A stretch of 64,000 bases of DNA from assembly GCA_903813345.2 (NCBI GenBank), contig CAIIXF020000010.1:32764425-32828424 (forward strand), in the 5' to 3' direction. The notes under the pieces are model-generated. The model made no database searches and was not told the DNA's origin. It worked only from the letters and a program-made list of their open reading frames with translations. The DNA is from Owenia fusiformis (lineage: Eukaryota; Annelida; Polychaeta; Sabellida; Oweniidae). A program made the translations under genes and the position numbers. Positions 12,039 to 23,104 of this stretch are shown here, one piece after another (the stretch's first letter is position 1; every line of letters begins with the position of its first letter).

Positions 12039-12329
12039 TATGCCGGGCATAAGAGTAGATCTGTTCTTATGCCGGGCATAAGAGTAGATCTGTTCTTATG
12101 CCGGGCATAAGAGCAGATCTGTTCTTATGCCGGGCATAAGAGAAGATCTGTTCTTATGCCCGGCATAAGAGTAGATCTGTTGTTATGCCGGGCATAAGAG
12201 TAGATCTGTTCTTATGCCCGGCATAAGAGTAGATCTGTTCTTATGCCGGGCATAAGAGCAGATCTGCTCTTATGCCCGGCATAAGAGTAGATCTGTTCTT
12301 TTGTCGGCATAAATAGAAGATCTGTCCTT
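12039..12329 (+). repeat. Left terminal array of 29-bp palindromic repeat
   Basis: About ten tandem 29-bp units. Each has an odd-length palindrome TTATGCCSGGCATAA (S is G or C between units) and a 14-bp spacer GAGTAGATCTGTTC that itself contains AGATCT. The innermost unit is degenerate. Not a CRISPR array: the spacer is the same in every unit. Confidence 0.95.
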
Positions 12330-12732
12330 ATGCTAAATGCAAAAGACAATGAGAGTAGATTTGTTCACTTCAAGTATACGCGGTCACAAATTTGTTACAA
12401 ATATCATTATAACAGGAATGAAAATAGAGGGAAAATTAGTGGCCAACAAAGTTTTATGTCAATTTTTTACCAGTATTGGTCAATACTTCAATGCTCTGAT
12501 AGATTTTGTACACCAGCACAGCAGTAAATAACAAAGAAACATTGTATTTATTTATAATAGTTCATGTTATATTCAAATAATACTTCATGTATTTAATTTT
12601 ATTAATATATTACTGTATAATACTAACTGCTGAAGTTATAAATTTATTTGGTGTATGAATTTTTTTTCAAGTTGGTTTTGACTTGAATCCCAATAGTCTA
12701 GTATTATTTACTGTATTATAGGGAGTTTCAAT

Positions 12733-13004
12733 TGTCAGTTCAATACTCTGATGTAGTAGCCATCCTTAGCTCGTAGTCATATGAATCATGAAGGATTTTA
12801 GGGTTTGACTTTTTCATGCAAAATCCCTTACCAAGGGATTTTTGCTATGACAAATTGATTGGATGAGATTGTCAGTTCAATACTCTGATGTAGTAGCCAT
12901 CCTTAGCTCATAGTCATATGAATCATGAAGGATTTTAGGGTTTGACTTTTTCATGTAAAATCCCTTACCAAGGGATTTTTGCTATGACAAATTGATTGGA
13001 TGAG
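12733..13004 (+). repeat. 135-bp direct duplication with internal stem-loop
   Basis: Two near-identical copies (from 12733 and about 12868) of a unit containing AATCCCTTACCAAGGGATT, a perfect 8-bp stem with an ACC loop. Part of the unit (GTAGTAGCCATCCTTAGCTC) recurs inverted at 20555-20580, showing it belongs to the terminal inverted repeat of the 10.2 kb element. Confidence 0.85.
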
Positions 13005-14159
13005 ATGGAGTTATATTATAGAGTCTTGTATCACATTGTATAAAGTTTCATCTGACTGATTACAGTTGCGTTAACATTCATAATCATAGTCAACAGTGTT
13101 TGTTGCATCACTGATTTTTATTCTTCATCTGCTGTTACTGTTTCTTTGCCATTTAGAGCATAGTCACAGTTACTTGGGTTTCTTGATATCAGCATTGAAT
13201 AATAAGGCTCTGATTCCATTATTGCAATATTCTGTCATTTTGTCACAAATAGCCATGAGGATAATCACTTCATGGACATTGTGAGATGTGAAGATGAGAC
13301 GCTTCTGGGGTACGTTGTATTTTCATATATTCATTATCTTGGCTGGGTCTTCTAATTCACACATGTATTTTTATCAGGAACTTTGCAGGTCAAGTTACTT
13401 TAGCCTGGTTAAATAAGTCAACACAGTCAATGTTTGCTGTTCTTCTTAGCCACATTCACAATAGGCCTAGCTGATGGCGGAGTTCCAATGTCATTTTAGT
13501 TGATTGTGTGGTAATGTCATGATTTGTGCAGGTACTTGCACAACGGGAACATCTTCAGCAAACACTGAAAAATAAGAAAAGTTCATTATATTGACATAAT
13601 CACTCAAACCATACATTTACTCTTAAGGCATTCTCAAAAATGTGTGATGTCAGATAATAAAAGTGATATTCACTCAGGTGGCAAAATTGTCAATATTTTT
13701 CTCATTTTCTTATCACGGTATATATCCAGGCCCCGCATGCTACTCATAAAAAAGTAAGTTAAGTTCGAAAAATCCTTTGCTCATATTAAAGATGTTCTAA
13801 AACAAATATGTTGCAAAGATATCAACAAAATTATCCCCCTATTTGTGGTCTAAACATATTTAAGATAAACTACAGGCCCGTAAGACACTTTTCTCCAAGG
13901 GGGTGCGGTTTTTAATAAAGAGAAAATAAAATTGTCATTTTTTTCCTCGTAAATCAAAACGCGTAAGTCAGGGGGGTCAGTTACTCTCTATATTAAGGCC
14001 ACTCAGCCTATTTTGTAGTATTTTATTGTTTTCATATTGTTTTTAGACTAAATATTGTATGAGCAATTAGGAGAAACATTGGAATAGGGAGGGTGTGCTA
14101 GAAGGCAATAGAATCAATTTAAAGAAATTCAGATTTTTAATAATTTTCTTTTTAGAGGA

Positions 14160-15050
14160 GCAAATGGGCAGCACAGGAAAATTTTACTAATTCAAGATGC
14201 TGTTTGGTTAATTCTGAGTACTTTTAATTCGTTTGAGTAAATTAATGCTTTAGTTTTTGGGATGCCGTGTCAGAATTATTTATGATTTCATTATGTCACT
14301 TGGTGATTTCTGAGCACTTTTAAAGTGTTTAATACTAACAAATGCAACTTCAATCAAAACATTCCCAATTGTTTTGTGTGTGTGGGGGGGGGGTGTGAGT
14401 GTGCAAGTGAGTGTTTCAAAGTGTATTAATCAAAGGGGTGTCAAAGAGGATAAAAGGGTGAGGGTGATGGGTGCCCAATTCTCATAGAAAATTTTACAAT
14501 TTTAAGATGATATTCTGGGCACTTTTAAAGTGCATGAGTCAATAAAAAAATGAACAACAATCATAATTTTTTCAAATCTTGGGGTTGTCAAAGGGGGGCT
14601 GGGGTGCCAAAGCGGGAGGTAGGATTTGGGTGCCAGAGGGGGGAGCAAGTGTTTGTCCCCCATATCTGTCCCCAGAAACATTGACCATATAAAGGTGCTA
14701 TTTGATGAAGTCTGGGCACCGAAGATGTGCCTTGAGACAATACATGAAATAAATTCAAAATTTTTGTCAATTGTTTTGTGGGGGATGTGAGGGGTGGCCT
14801 ACTTCCTTAGAAAATTCAACAATTTTAAGATGCTATTTGGTGCTTTCTGCGGGGGGGAGGGGGGGGGGGCGAGGGGGAGGTGGGGTGAGAATGACAGAAG
14901 GGGAGCAAGTGTTAGTCCCCCAGAAACATTGACTATATCAAGGAGCTATTTGATGATGTCTGGGCACTTTTAAAGTGTCTGAGACAATACATAAAATAAA
15001 TTCAGAACTATTTGTGGGGGTGTGAGGGATGCCCTACTTCCCTAAACAGC
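14160..15050 (+). repeat. Dispersed about 300-bp repeat, several degenerate units
   Basis: Units share TTTTACAATTTTAAGATGCT, ATTTGGTGCTTTCTG and CTGGGCACTTTTAAAGTGTC phrases with G-rich spacers (runs near 14383 and 14845-14890). The same family occurs at 15860-15900 and 50990-51290. Non-coding; short open frames here are not supported. Confidence 0.75.
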
Positions 15051-15058
15051 GGATTATA

Positions 15059-15864
15059 TAAAAATGGACTGTAACAAATACCAGGATTTGTTGGATTTTA
15101 AAAAGAGTAATCTGCTGGTATTATTTAGGAAGTGATTTTAAGACCCATCATTCTGACATAGATTGCTGAACTAATGTTAGTTAAAAATTCCTAATAGAAT
15201 TAAGACTTAATAGCTGAAACTGTTCTGTTGGCCCTAGCAAACAATTTCCCAATATGCATTTGAAATTCATTTCTGTCTATATGTGTTTACAGTCTGTGAG
15301 TGTGATGTCATCATCAAACTTCATCGATCTTCACAATGGGAATTAGTTAAATTCTATCTGTGACAGTGAAATTATCTATGATGTCACATAGTAGTTTGAT
15401 TTCTAAGAAATGTAGCAGAGTTCTATCTATGACAGAGATACTTTGTGATGTCATCGTGGATTACCTCATTTCTATTGTGATGATTGTTGATGACATCACA
15501 GACTGTCAACAAATAGACAGAAATGAAGTTGAAATACAAGTTGGAAAATTGTTTGCCAGGGCAAAACAACTGTTTCAGCCAATAATTCTTAATTCTATTA
15601 GGAATTCTTAACTAACATTAGTTCAGCAATCTGTGCCAGAATGATGGGTCTTAAATCTTGAACTACCATCTAAACATCACTTCCAAAATAATACCTGAAG
15701 AGAAATGGGGTATCTCTTTTTATGCTCAGCATAAAATGGGATATCACTTTTTATGCCAGCATAAAATGGGACATCACTTTTTATGCCGGGCATAAAAAGT
15801 GATGTCAAAAAATTATTTCTTCTACAAACCAATAAATCTGGGTATTTGTTTCAGTCCATTTTTA
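15059..15864. mobile_element. Foldback MITE nested in the dispersed repeat
   Basis: About 806 bp with inverted arms of some 300 bp; the tips read TAAAAATGGACTGTAACAAA and its inverted counterpart. The right arm contains three spaced copies of a TTTTTATGCC-GGCATAAAA palindrome with GGGATATCAC spacers (15710-15800). The open frame at 15360-15611 spans the centre and is not a gene. It interrupts a unit of the surrounding dispersed repeat, so it arrived later. Confidence 0.75.
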
Positions 15865-16149
15865 CAATTTTAAGATGCTATTTGGTGCTTTCTTTTTTCC
15901 AAAAATTTTTTGCCCCCCCCATCTGACGGCCATGAAATAACATGACTACAGGGGGAAAATTGACTTTCCTTGGAATATTTGACAAAACGGTTACAGTGTC
16001 TAACATCACTTCTAATGAAGCATTACAATTATCCATTATGAGATCACACAATTCACATGACCATTATATTATATTTGTTCAAAACAGTCAAGAATAAGTG
16101 GCATTTGACAATTTAATTTGATGGGTTTTATAGTTTATTTGATAACTTA

Positions 16150-17107
16150 TGCATTTAAACATGGTTAGTTAGGGCATGGGCTTTCAACTAGAATTGAAAG
16201 CCCATGGTTAGGGGCTATTCTTGCAGGATTTTTTATTTGCACGGGTGCCTCGATTTCCGGTTACTATGGCAACAATTTCTTAAATAATATACCAAATATT
16301 TTTTGATACATAAATACAGCATTCTATACTACACACTCTGTGAAAAATTGAATTTTTTTTTCGATGTCAATCTTTTCTAAATATGCTAGACTTCAATAAT
16401 AAACCAATGTTGATTGTCTAACCAGGTTAAAAGGAAGAATAAATTATGTTTTAGACATCATTGGACCATTGGTTTCTATGAGAACTAAAATTTTTAAAAT
16501 GCATTTTTCTTGAAATCATTTTCATGCACTGATAAGTTCATTTCTCGCTTATTTATGAAAAAAACACTTGAGAATGAATGCTATGCAATTGTGGCTAATT
16601 AAAAGATATGTATGACCTTTAAAAGTTAGTTTTAAATAAATTCACAAATTTTTGAACAAAAAGTCTATCAAAAACCACTTTTTAACGTATACATAAAAAT
16701 ATTGGGCGAGACTTGAGATAATTTATTCGATGTCAGTCAAAATTGAAACTTCTGATTGGGTTCGAAGCCGAGATGCCCGGATATGACCGAGCAATTAAGC
16801 CGGAATTCATGTGTGTTTTTTCACGAAGAAGGGGCGGAGTTTAAGCGAGATTCATTGAGACTTCTTCGTGTCAATCCCTGCATTGCTTATTGTAAACTCC
16901 ACCTTTTTGCCCATATATGGAGATGCCACTTGCGAGTGTGAACTGTTCAATCTAGAAATTTCTTAAGCGATGTCTTTCTACGATTTTTCTACTCGATATC
17001 TGGTTGAAATTTAAAAAAATAGTTTCACATATCACACTTTGATAACATTGGGTGAGACTACAATATCTGAATATAAGCTAAAGTGGTTCAAACTTTATAT
17101 GGGGACT
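16150..17107. other. Interior of the 10.2 kb element, no gene seen
   Basis: AT-rich non-coding sequence. At 16176-16205 there is a perfect hairpin, ATGGGCTTTCAA with its complement TTGAAAGCCCAT around a 6-nt loop. Nothing else supported. Confidence 0.4.
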
Positions 17108-17111
17108 TTAA

Positions 17112-17583
17112 GGTGCAGCTGGAAAGTACCGGTAACATTTTGGTAAAAAACTGCTATACCTGCACATGTTATTTTCTGGTACAGAATTAAGTATGAAGGC
17201 ATGTGTGTATTTCCTTGCTTTTTTCAGGAAAGTTTCATTACACTGTCTACTTTTAGTAAACCTGGAAACATGTCAATGGTAGCTCCTGTGTTGTCAGGAA
17301 ACTTTGAAAGAAAATTTGGAAAAATAGAAAGTGTGAAATATCAGAATTCCTGGAGTTCCCATTGAACTCCTACCAGACATTCTAAAAGAAGACAATGTAA
17401 TGATACTTTCCTGAAAAAAGCAAGGAAATTGATTATCGCATCCTACGACCCCTTTAGATTGTAGAGATAGTCTTGGAACGAGATAAGGAAATTGACACAT
17501 GCCTTCATACTTCATTTTGTACAAGAAAATAACATGTGCAGGTATAGCAATCTTTTACCAAAATGTTTCTTTCCAGCTGTACC
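17112..17583. mobile_element. TTAA-flanked MITE with about 130-bp inverted ends
   Basis: 472 bp, TTAA on both sides (17108-17111, 17584-17587). The ends GGTGCAGCTGGAAAG and CTTTCCAGCTGTACC begin inverted arms that run about 130 bp inward with small indels. No coding capacity; the minus-strand open frame 17294-17524 is incidental. Target preference fits piggyBac or Kolobok groups. Confidence 0.8.
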
Positions 17584-17851
17584 TTAAAGATAATTTCTGA
17601 GTAGACAATTGAATTGTTTTACTTTCTGCATGTTTGGTGTAAGCTTACTTTGTTGTGGACAAGTTAGCAAATTCAATTGTCTATTTAAATTTTATTTTTG
17701 AGAGCAATTGTATGGATGGATGTATTTTCTCATATGCTTTTGGCTTGGCAACTTAACCCCTTCCAATTGGTTTACATTGGTTTTGACATCAATTTTTGAC
17801 ATAAAGCTGGCTGGCCTAATTGTGACGTCACTTAAAGATAGAATCCATTCG

Positions 17852-18339
17852 CAGGCCTGTCAACTGTCCCGCAATTTGCGTATTTGTCACGCATTTGCTG
17901 AAGAATTTGAAGTCACGCCAGTTTTTTTTGCGTGACAGAAAATGTCACGCAAAATACGCATTTTACCTGGTAATTGTCAAGCAAAAATATTTCTGTAGAA
18001 ATTTTTTCGAAATATGTTTACGATACGGTAAAAATACGAACGCCGGAAAAAACCGAACGCAATTTGTTCGGATTTGTCACGCGAATCCCGTATGTGTCAC
18101 GCATGTCCATTGGAAATTTTTCGTACCTACCCCCCCCCCCCGTTGACGACATCGCCAGCGTAGCGAGCGCGAAAAATTTGAGGTGTTCAAAGTTTGGCAA
18201 AGGTGCACAAACTTTGGCCAAAGGTGTTTAAAAGTTGGCCAAAGGTGTTCAAAATTTGGACAAAAGTGTTCAGATTTGGACTTAGGTGTCCAACATTTTG
18301 AAGTCACTCATATTAGGTGTTCCCAAGTTGACAGCCCTG
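17852..18339. mobile_element. hAT-like MITE with 6-bp direct repeat
   Basis: The ends CAGGCCTGTCAACT and AGTTGACAGCCCTG are inverted. CATTCG directly abuts both ends (17846-17851, 18340-18345). hAT elements usually make 8-bp duplications, so either the family differs or flanking bases have changed. The interior has GTCACGC motifs on both strands and a 24-25-bp minisatellite at 18178-18310 built on AAAGGTGTTCAAAATTTGGA. Overlapping open frames here are low-complexity artefacts. Confidence 0.7.
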
Positions 18340-20667
18340 CATTCGGTGATCGCAAATCGTCAATTGCCAAAAAGTCGAGTGACATTTTAGATGGAGAATT
18401 TTTTAGTATTCATGTAGTTTCCCGGGAATTTGCAAATTTTAGCGCCCGGCTTATTTTAACCCCGGTTTATTTTAGCGAATTGAATTTTTAGCGAAACTTC
18501 AGCAATAGCTAACAATCGCTAACAATTACCCCTCGCTAACAATACCCGTTTTACAGTATTGAAACAGAGATTGAATTGAAAATTTTCTGAAACATAGAGA
18601 ATAGAGTCAAGGTACATATCCATTTACATTATCAGTTTTTCCTTTGTTTCAGGCTTTGAAAATAAGAGTTCAAACAGACATGGGGTTTAACATGTAAACC
18701 TATGAGGAAAAAGACCGGTCCTTAACTTTTTTTGAGGAGTTATATTTGATCGCTAATTTGTCTATCAATTTAGTTGCGTTTGCCTTTGCATTGTCTCCAA
18801 AGGTTACACGCAGATAGATAGTATTTAGATACACATTGACGCAGGAAAACTTTACAATGTATGTCATGGCATTTGGTTATAACACCTTTAAATTGAATAA
18901 ATCATGAAGATTGGGAGTAATGGTGTTGAACTGTTTTTCGTAACACTGGTTTAAAAGATGGTAGGTGCATATTTTAGCTATTTAGGACAATTGTGCGATA
19001 ATTAGGACCATTTCCCCTACCCGTGCGGTGATAGGACCATTTCTCCTGATGTAGACTCATTAGAGGAAAAAGTATTTAGAAGAAAAAATTAAATATGACC
19101 AATTATTAACTCTTGCTTTACCACCTACTCCCCACTAGAAATAAACCCACATTTGTATTGAACTCAATAAACTAATGAACATCATGTCTTATTTAGAAAT
19201 AACTCAAATGACAAGTCAAAGCCAAATCTGAAATCATCAGTCAAGTCACTTGTTCCATTTGAGGAAAAATGGTGAAACATTAACACATTTCATCTCTCTG
19301 TTTTCTATATTAATTTCATTTAAAATTATTTGAGCATTTATAAATATGAACATTATTTCAATAATATACATGTACTTACATATCAATCTGCCAAGGAAAG
19401 ATCTACAAGTATTCAATTGCCTAGGACACTTTTCCAACAAAAATTTTCTGTCAAGGCTGTGTGTCAGTCTGTCAGTGTGTGAGCCTAGATATGTCTTCTG
19501 CTAAATTATGAATTATGACTCATCAAACAAACAGGGTCAATGTAAACAAATCTTCTTGTGTCATGGCAACCAAGCATATGACAAGCAGAGAAAGTTCAAG
19601 ATAGAGAATTCTTAGAATCTGATGTCATCAAACAAACATATAAACAAACATGTGTCATGGCAACCAAGGTCAAAATATTTAGCAGACAGCACAGAAAAAT
19701 GGAAGAAGCAAAAGATCAACTGGCTGATGTAATTTGGAACAAATTTGTTGCAGAATTCTGGGTATGTTTTCATGATTGTTTTTGATTTCAAACAATTAAT
19801 AACCCTGTGTAGAAGTAGAAAATATTTAAAATAATGTAATTTGTAAATTAATCCTCAATCATTTCAATATCAAAGCTGAAAATAAATTCATGACTGTCTT
19901 GACTCTTTGGATGTTGGAGCACAAAATTAAGTCTCCTCTCAGTAATACAGTATGAAGATTAGGATAGCCTAACACAGATTTCATTTTGAATTCGTATGAC
20001 AAGGATAGGAACAGACATTTTGTGACTAGATGTAATGCCTACATTGTACATTGCTGAAAATTAGTTTGTCATTTTCAGAATGTTGGAAAAGCAGAAAGGT
20101 GCCAACAGACACAACCTGACAACAGATGTATTGCAATTTAGGCAGTTGCTGAAAATGTACTTACCCCTTGGCTCCCTACACCATATGACTCTGCAGATCT
20201 GGGCCTAAACTGTTCAGTTCCATCCATCATCATGTTGTTCTTTGTGACTGTAGCGACTATAGGCAATAGGCTAGTACAATCTCTTCGCATGGATGGACCG
20301 ATATGGTGTTTACATTCTGAGGTCCATGGTAAATGGTAATACCAACATAAACAAAGGAAACTTTTGCTGTGCTGTACACTGGCTACACAGTGCATGTATA
20401 TGTACAATGTGCGTACCAATTATTGTACTATATACAGTCAATTACATTGATTACATCTACCATTTGATGTCCTGACTCCAGCATCTAATTCAATCAATTT
20501 AGAAATCACTTGGAAATAGGGACTTTATATGAATAAGCCTAAAATTCCTCCTATGACTATGAGCTAAGGATGGCTACTACATGATATGGATGGTTACATC
20601 TGGATTACAACTTCAAGTAAAATGTTGTCGTAAAGCTCTGCAAATCGACAGATCTATGGATCCTTAA
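18340..20667. other. Interior of the 10.2 kb element, no confirmed gene
   Basis: Mostly AT-rich. 19510-19680 has two diverged copies of a unit with ATCAAACAAACA and GTGTCATGGCAACCAAG. A possible short first exon at 19699-19761 ends in a good donor (TTCTGG|GTATGT), but no partner exon was found. 20545-20590 repeats inverted part of 12755-12790. Confidence 0.35.
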
Positions 20668-21356
20668 CCTTTAGCAGACCACCGGCGACCGCGTCCGCCC
20701 ATTCAAAACTACCCCCAGAATCCACCGGCGGATCCGGACGACACAAATCTAACTTTTGAAAACTTTACTTTTTCCCGCCGTTCTTATGATCCAATTAGAT
20801 TGCCCGATTTATTCAGTCCTTAGTAGGTGACTTCCTGTTGACCTAGAAATGGCGATGTTTCGAAAAATATTTCTCAATTCAACAGTGTTTAAGTCGTTTT
20901 TAGTGAACAAATCGTACAAAATGACGGCCAAATACGATCACAACGAAAATGTGGAGGAAATGGATTGCGATTTCGAGCTCTTTAGGCTCTTGGAAGCCGA
21001 TAATGGTCATCGAAAATAGAAACTAGAATATTTTCTGAACTGAAAAGAAGAACATTCGATCTCTGCAAATTCAGTTTTGGATTCTGACCAGACGTTGAAT
21101 CTCCCGAGGGGCGAAACGGCGGATTCTGGAGGAGTATTCATGGTATATTCAAGCCCAGTCGTGTTTATGTACGAAAAAAATTCATGAGAACATTTTTCTC
21201 ATGAGCTACGCTAGTGTATCTTCCCTTTGTGAAAATTTTATCCAGATTCATTCAGTAGTTATTGAGATATTAATTATTTAGTCCAGGCATATCATTTTTG
21301 AAAAATAAGTCAGATGCGTGGGATATATTTGCTGAAATAAGTCGGAGTGCAGAAGG
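20668..21356 (+). mobile_element. piggyBac deletion derivative with retained N-terminal frame
   Basis: 689 bp between TTAA copies (20664-20667, 21357-21360). Left tip CCTTTAGCAGACC, right tip in complement CCTTCTGCACTCC: piggyBac-like CCTTTnGCA ends. It keeps a 56-codon frame (20849-21019) that includes an acidic stretch (NENVEEMDCDFELF) of the kind found near the N terminus of piggyBac-type transposases, then stops. The catalytic region is absent. It inserted into the right inverted repeat of the 10.2 kb element. Confidence 0.8.
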
Positions 21357-21744
21357 TTAATTCAAGTCAACAGAGAATTGAAATTACATTTGAAGCTCCA
21401 TAACACAGTGCTACTGACATGACTGACAATACATTAAAGTCAAAACCAACTTAGCAAAAAATTAATTGACGAAAAATTCAAACACCATTATAATTATCTA
21501 TACTATTAAACTTCAAAAGAATACATATACATATATATTGATTAAATCAAATTAATGATTTGAATATAAAGTGAACTGTTATAAATAAATACAAAATTTC
21601 TTTGTTATTTACTGCTGTACTGGTGTACAAAATCTATCAGAGCATTGAAATAATGGCCAATACTGGTAAAAATATATAACAAATTTGTGAGTGCGTAAAC
21701 TTGAAGTGAACAAATTTGCTCTCATTATCTTTTGCAAAGCATAA

Positions 21745-22093
21745 GGACAGATCTTCTATTTATGCCGACTAAAGAACAGATCTACTCCTATGCCGGGCAT
21801 AAGAACAGATCTACTCTTATGCCGGGCATAAGAACAGATCTAATCTTATGCCGGGCATAAGAACAGATCTGCTCTTATGCCGGGCATAAGAACAGATCTT
21901 CTCTTATGCCGGGCATAAGAACAGATCTTCTCTTATGCCGGGCATAAGAACAGATCTTCTCTTATGCCCGGCATAAGAACAGATCTTCTCTTATGCCCGG
22001 CATAAGAACAGATCTTCTCTTATGCCCGGCATAAGAACAGATCTTCTCTTATGCCCGGCATAAGAACAGATCTACTCTTATGCCCGGCATAAG
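21745..22093 (-). repeat. Right terminal array of 29-bp palindromic repeat
   Basis: About twelve units, inverted relative to the left array (spacer GAACAGATCTACTC). The central base of the palindrome is G in the first seven units and C in the last five, so the array has at least two sub-blocks. Confidence 0.95.
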
Positions 22094-22179
22094 AATTGAA
22101 CCTAATTTGCCCAAACCTCATGTTTGCTGAAGTCCGAGTATTTGTAGGATTCCGAGTTCAAATGTCGGGGTGTTATATA

Positions 22180-23104
22180 CAGTTCTTGGGAGTTCTTGCA
22201 ATAAAGGTGAATCTGAATTTGAATAGGTTGATCTGATTGGATAGAGATTTTTGGGAACAGTTTAATTAATGGGGCACTACCCTTGGGTTTGTAGAAAAAA
22301 CCGGGTGACGGGTAGTAAATCATCCATGCTGGGTTCAAACTTGGTACCCGGTCGAAAAAACTGGGTACCTAAAAACAAAAAATACGAATATATAACACAA
22401 TTAGATCATAAGAAAACGTATAAGATTTGTTTTGAATTTACAAAAATGTATGTAACTTCCTTCAAAATTGAGCTAGAAGCTTCAAATAAAAAGCATGTTA
22501 AGGCTCTTTTCTTCCTCTATCATCATGGTCATATTTTCATTGCTTATGGGGGGAGGGGTGCGATCGCACCATCGCACCCCCCTATATTACGAAAAACTCC
22601 AGTGATAGATTTAGCTAGGCTTGGTCCAAGGAGCCCGTCTTAAGTGCGTGTTGAATTAAATGTAGCTCTGCTGTTTAGTGATGAGTTTGAATTATGTCGA
22701 TTATTCGATTATTATACATAAATAAACCTCGATCTTCGGCGAAGATAAAATAAGAACAACATATATATCCGAGAAATGTGTTGGTAAGTTCAGTATTTCA
22801 TTTATAATGGCAGAAAATCAAATTGAATCGAAATCATATTTGGCACAATTAAACCTAGTTAATCTTCTTTCATTTATGATAATCTGGTATAGACTAAGTA
22901 GAATAAAGGAATATTGAACAAGGTTTAACTTTGCCAAAATTGGTTTGAAACCCATGCTGAATGACTGAGTTATTAACATAAGTTTGGGGTACATTTCTTG
23001 AGTTTACCCAGTACCATAGCCATTATCCTTGCATTATATGAAAATATCTGATAATCAGAAGTCATACATAACTGGCACATCAGCATTCAATTTTTAGTAT
23101 TTGA
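22180..23104. other. Intergenic, low-complexity patches
   Basis: 22280-22370 has repeated GGGTGACGGGTA / GGTACCCGGT phrases. 22553-22582 is a hairpin with a GGGGTGCGAT / ATCGCACCCC stem. The open frame 22269-22643 runs through these and shows no domain. Nothing else supported. Confidence 0.4.

Larger units (their letters stand above)
11951..22179. mobile_element. 10.2 kb foldback-type element with long terminal inverted repeats
   Basis: The outer about 97 bp at each end (TATATAACACCCCGACATTT inward) are inverted copies with two mismatches. They are followed by inverted arrays of a 29-bp repeat (about 10 units left, 12 right). Diverged inverted homology continues to about 12690 left and 21434 right, and reappears at 12755/20570. 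CAGT lies at both outer borders (possible 4-bp target duplication, not certain). I see no transposase inside. Elements nested in it: 15059-15864, 17112-17583, 17852-18339 and 20668-21356. The one small possible exon is 19699-19761 (MEEAKDQLADVIWNKFVAEFW before GTATGT), which I do not call. It is most like Foldback-style non-autonomous DNA transposons; the superfamily is unresolved. Confidence 0.8.

Noticed and set aside
12039-12329. CRISPR-like array
   Set aside because: Repeat and spacer are both constant from unit to unit, the unit is palindromic, and the context is a eukaryotic transposon end.
15360-15611. 83-codon frame
   Set aside because: Spans the centre of a foldback MITE.
18183-18491. 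Overlapping frames on both strands
   Set aside because: Created by a 24-25-bp minisatellite, no codon signal.
22269-22643. 124-codon frame
   Set aside because: It covers low-complexity sequence and a hairpin, with no domain.
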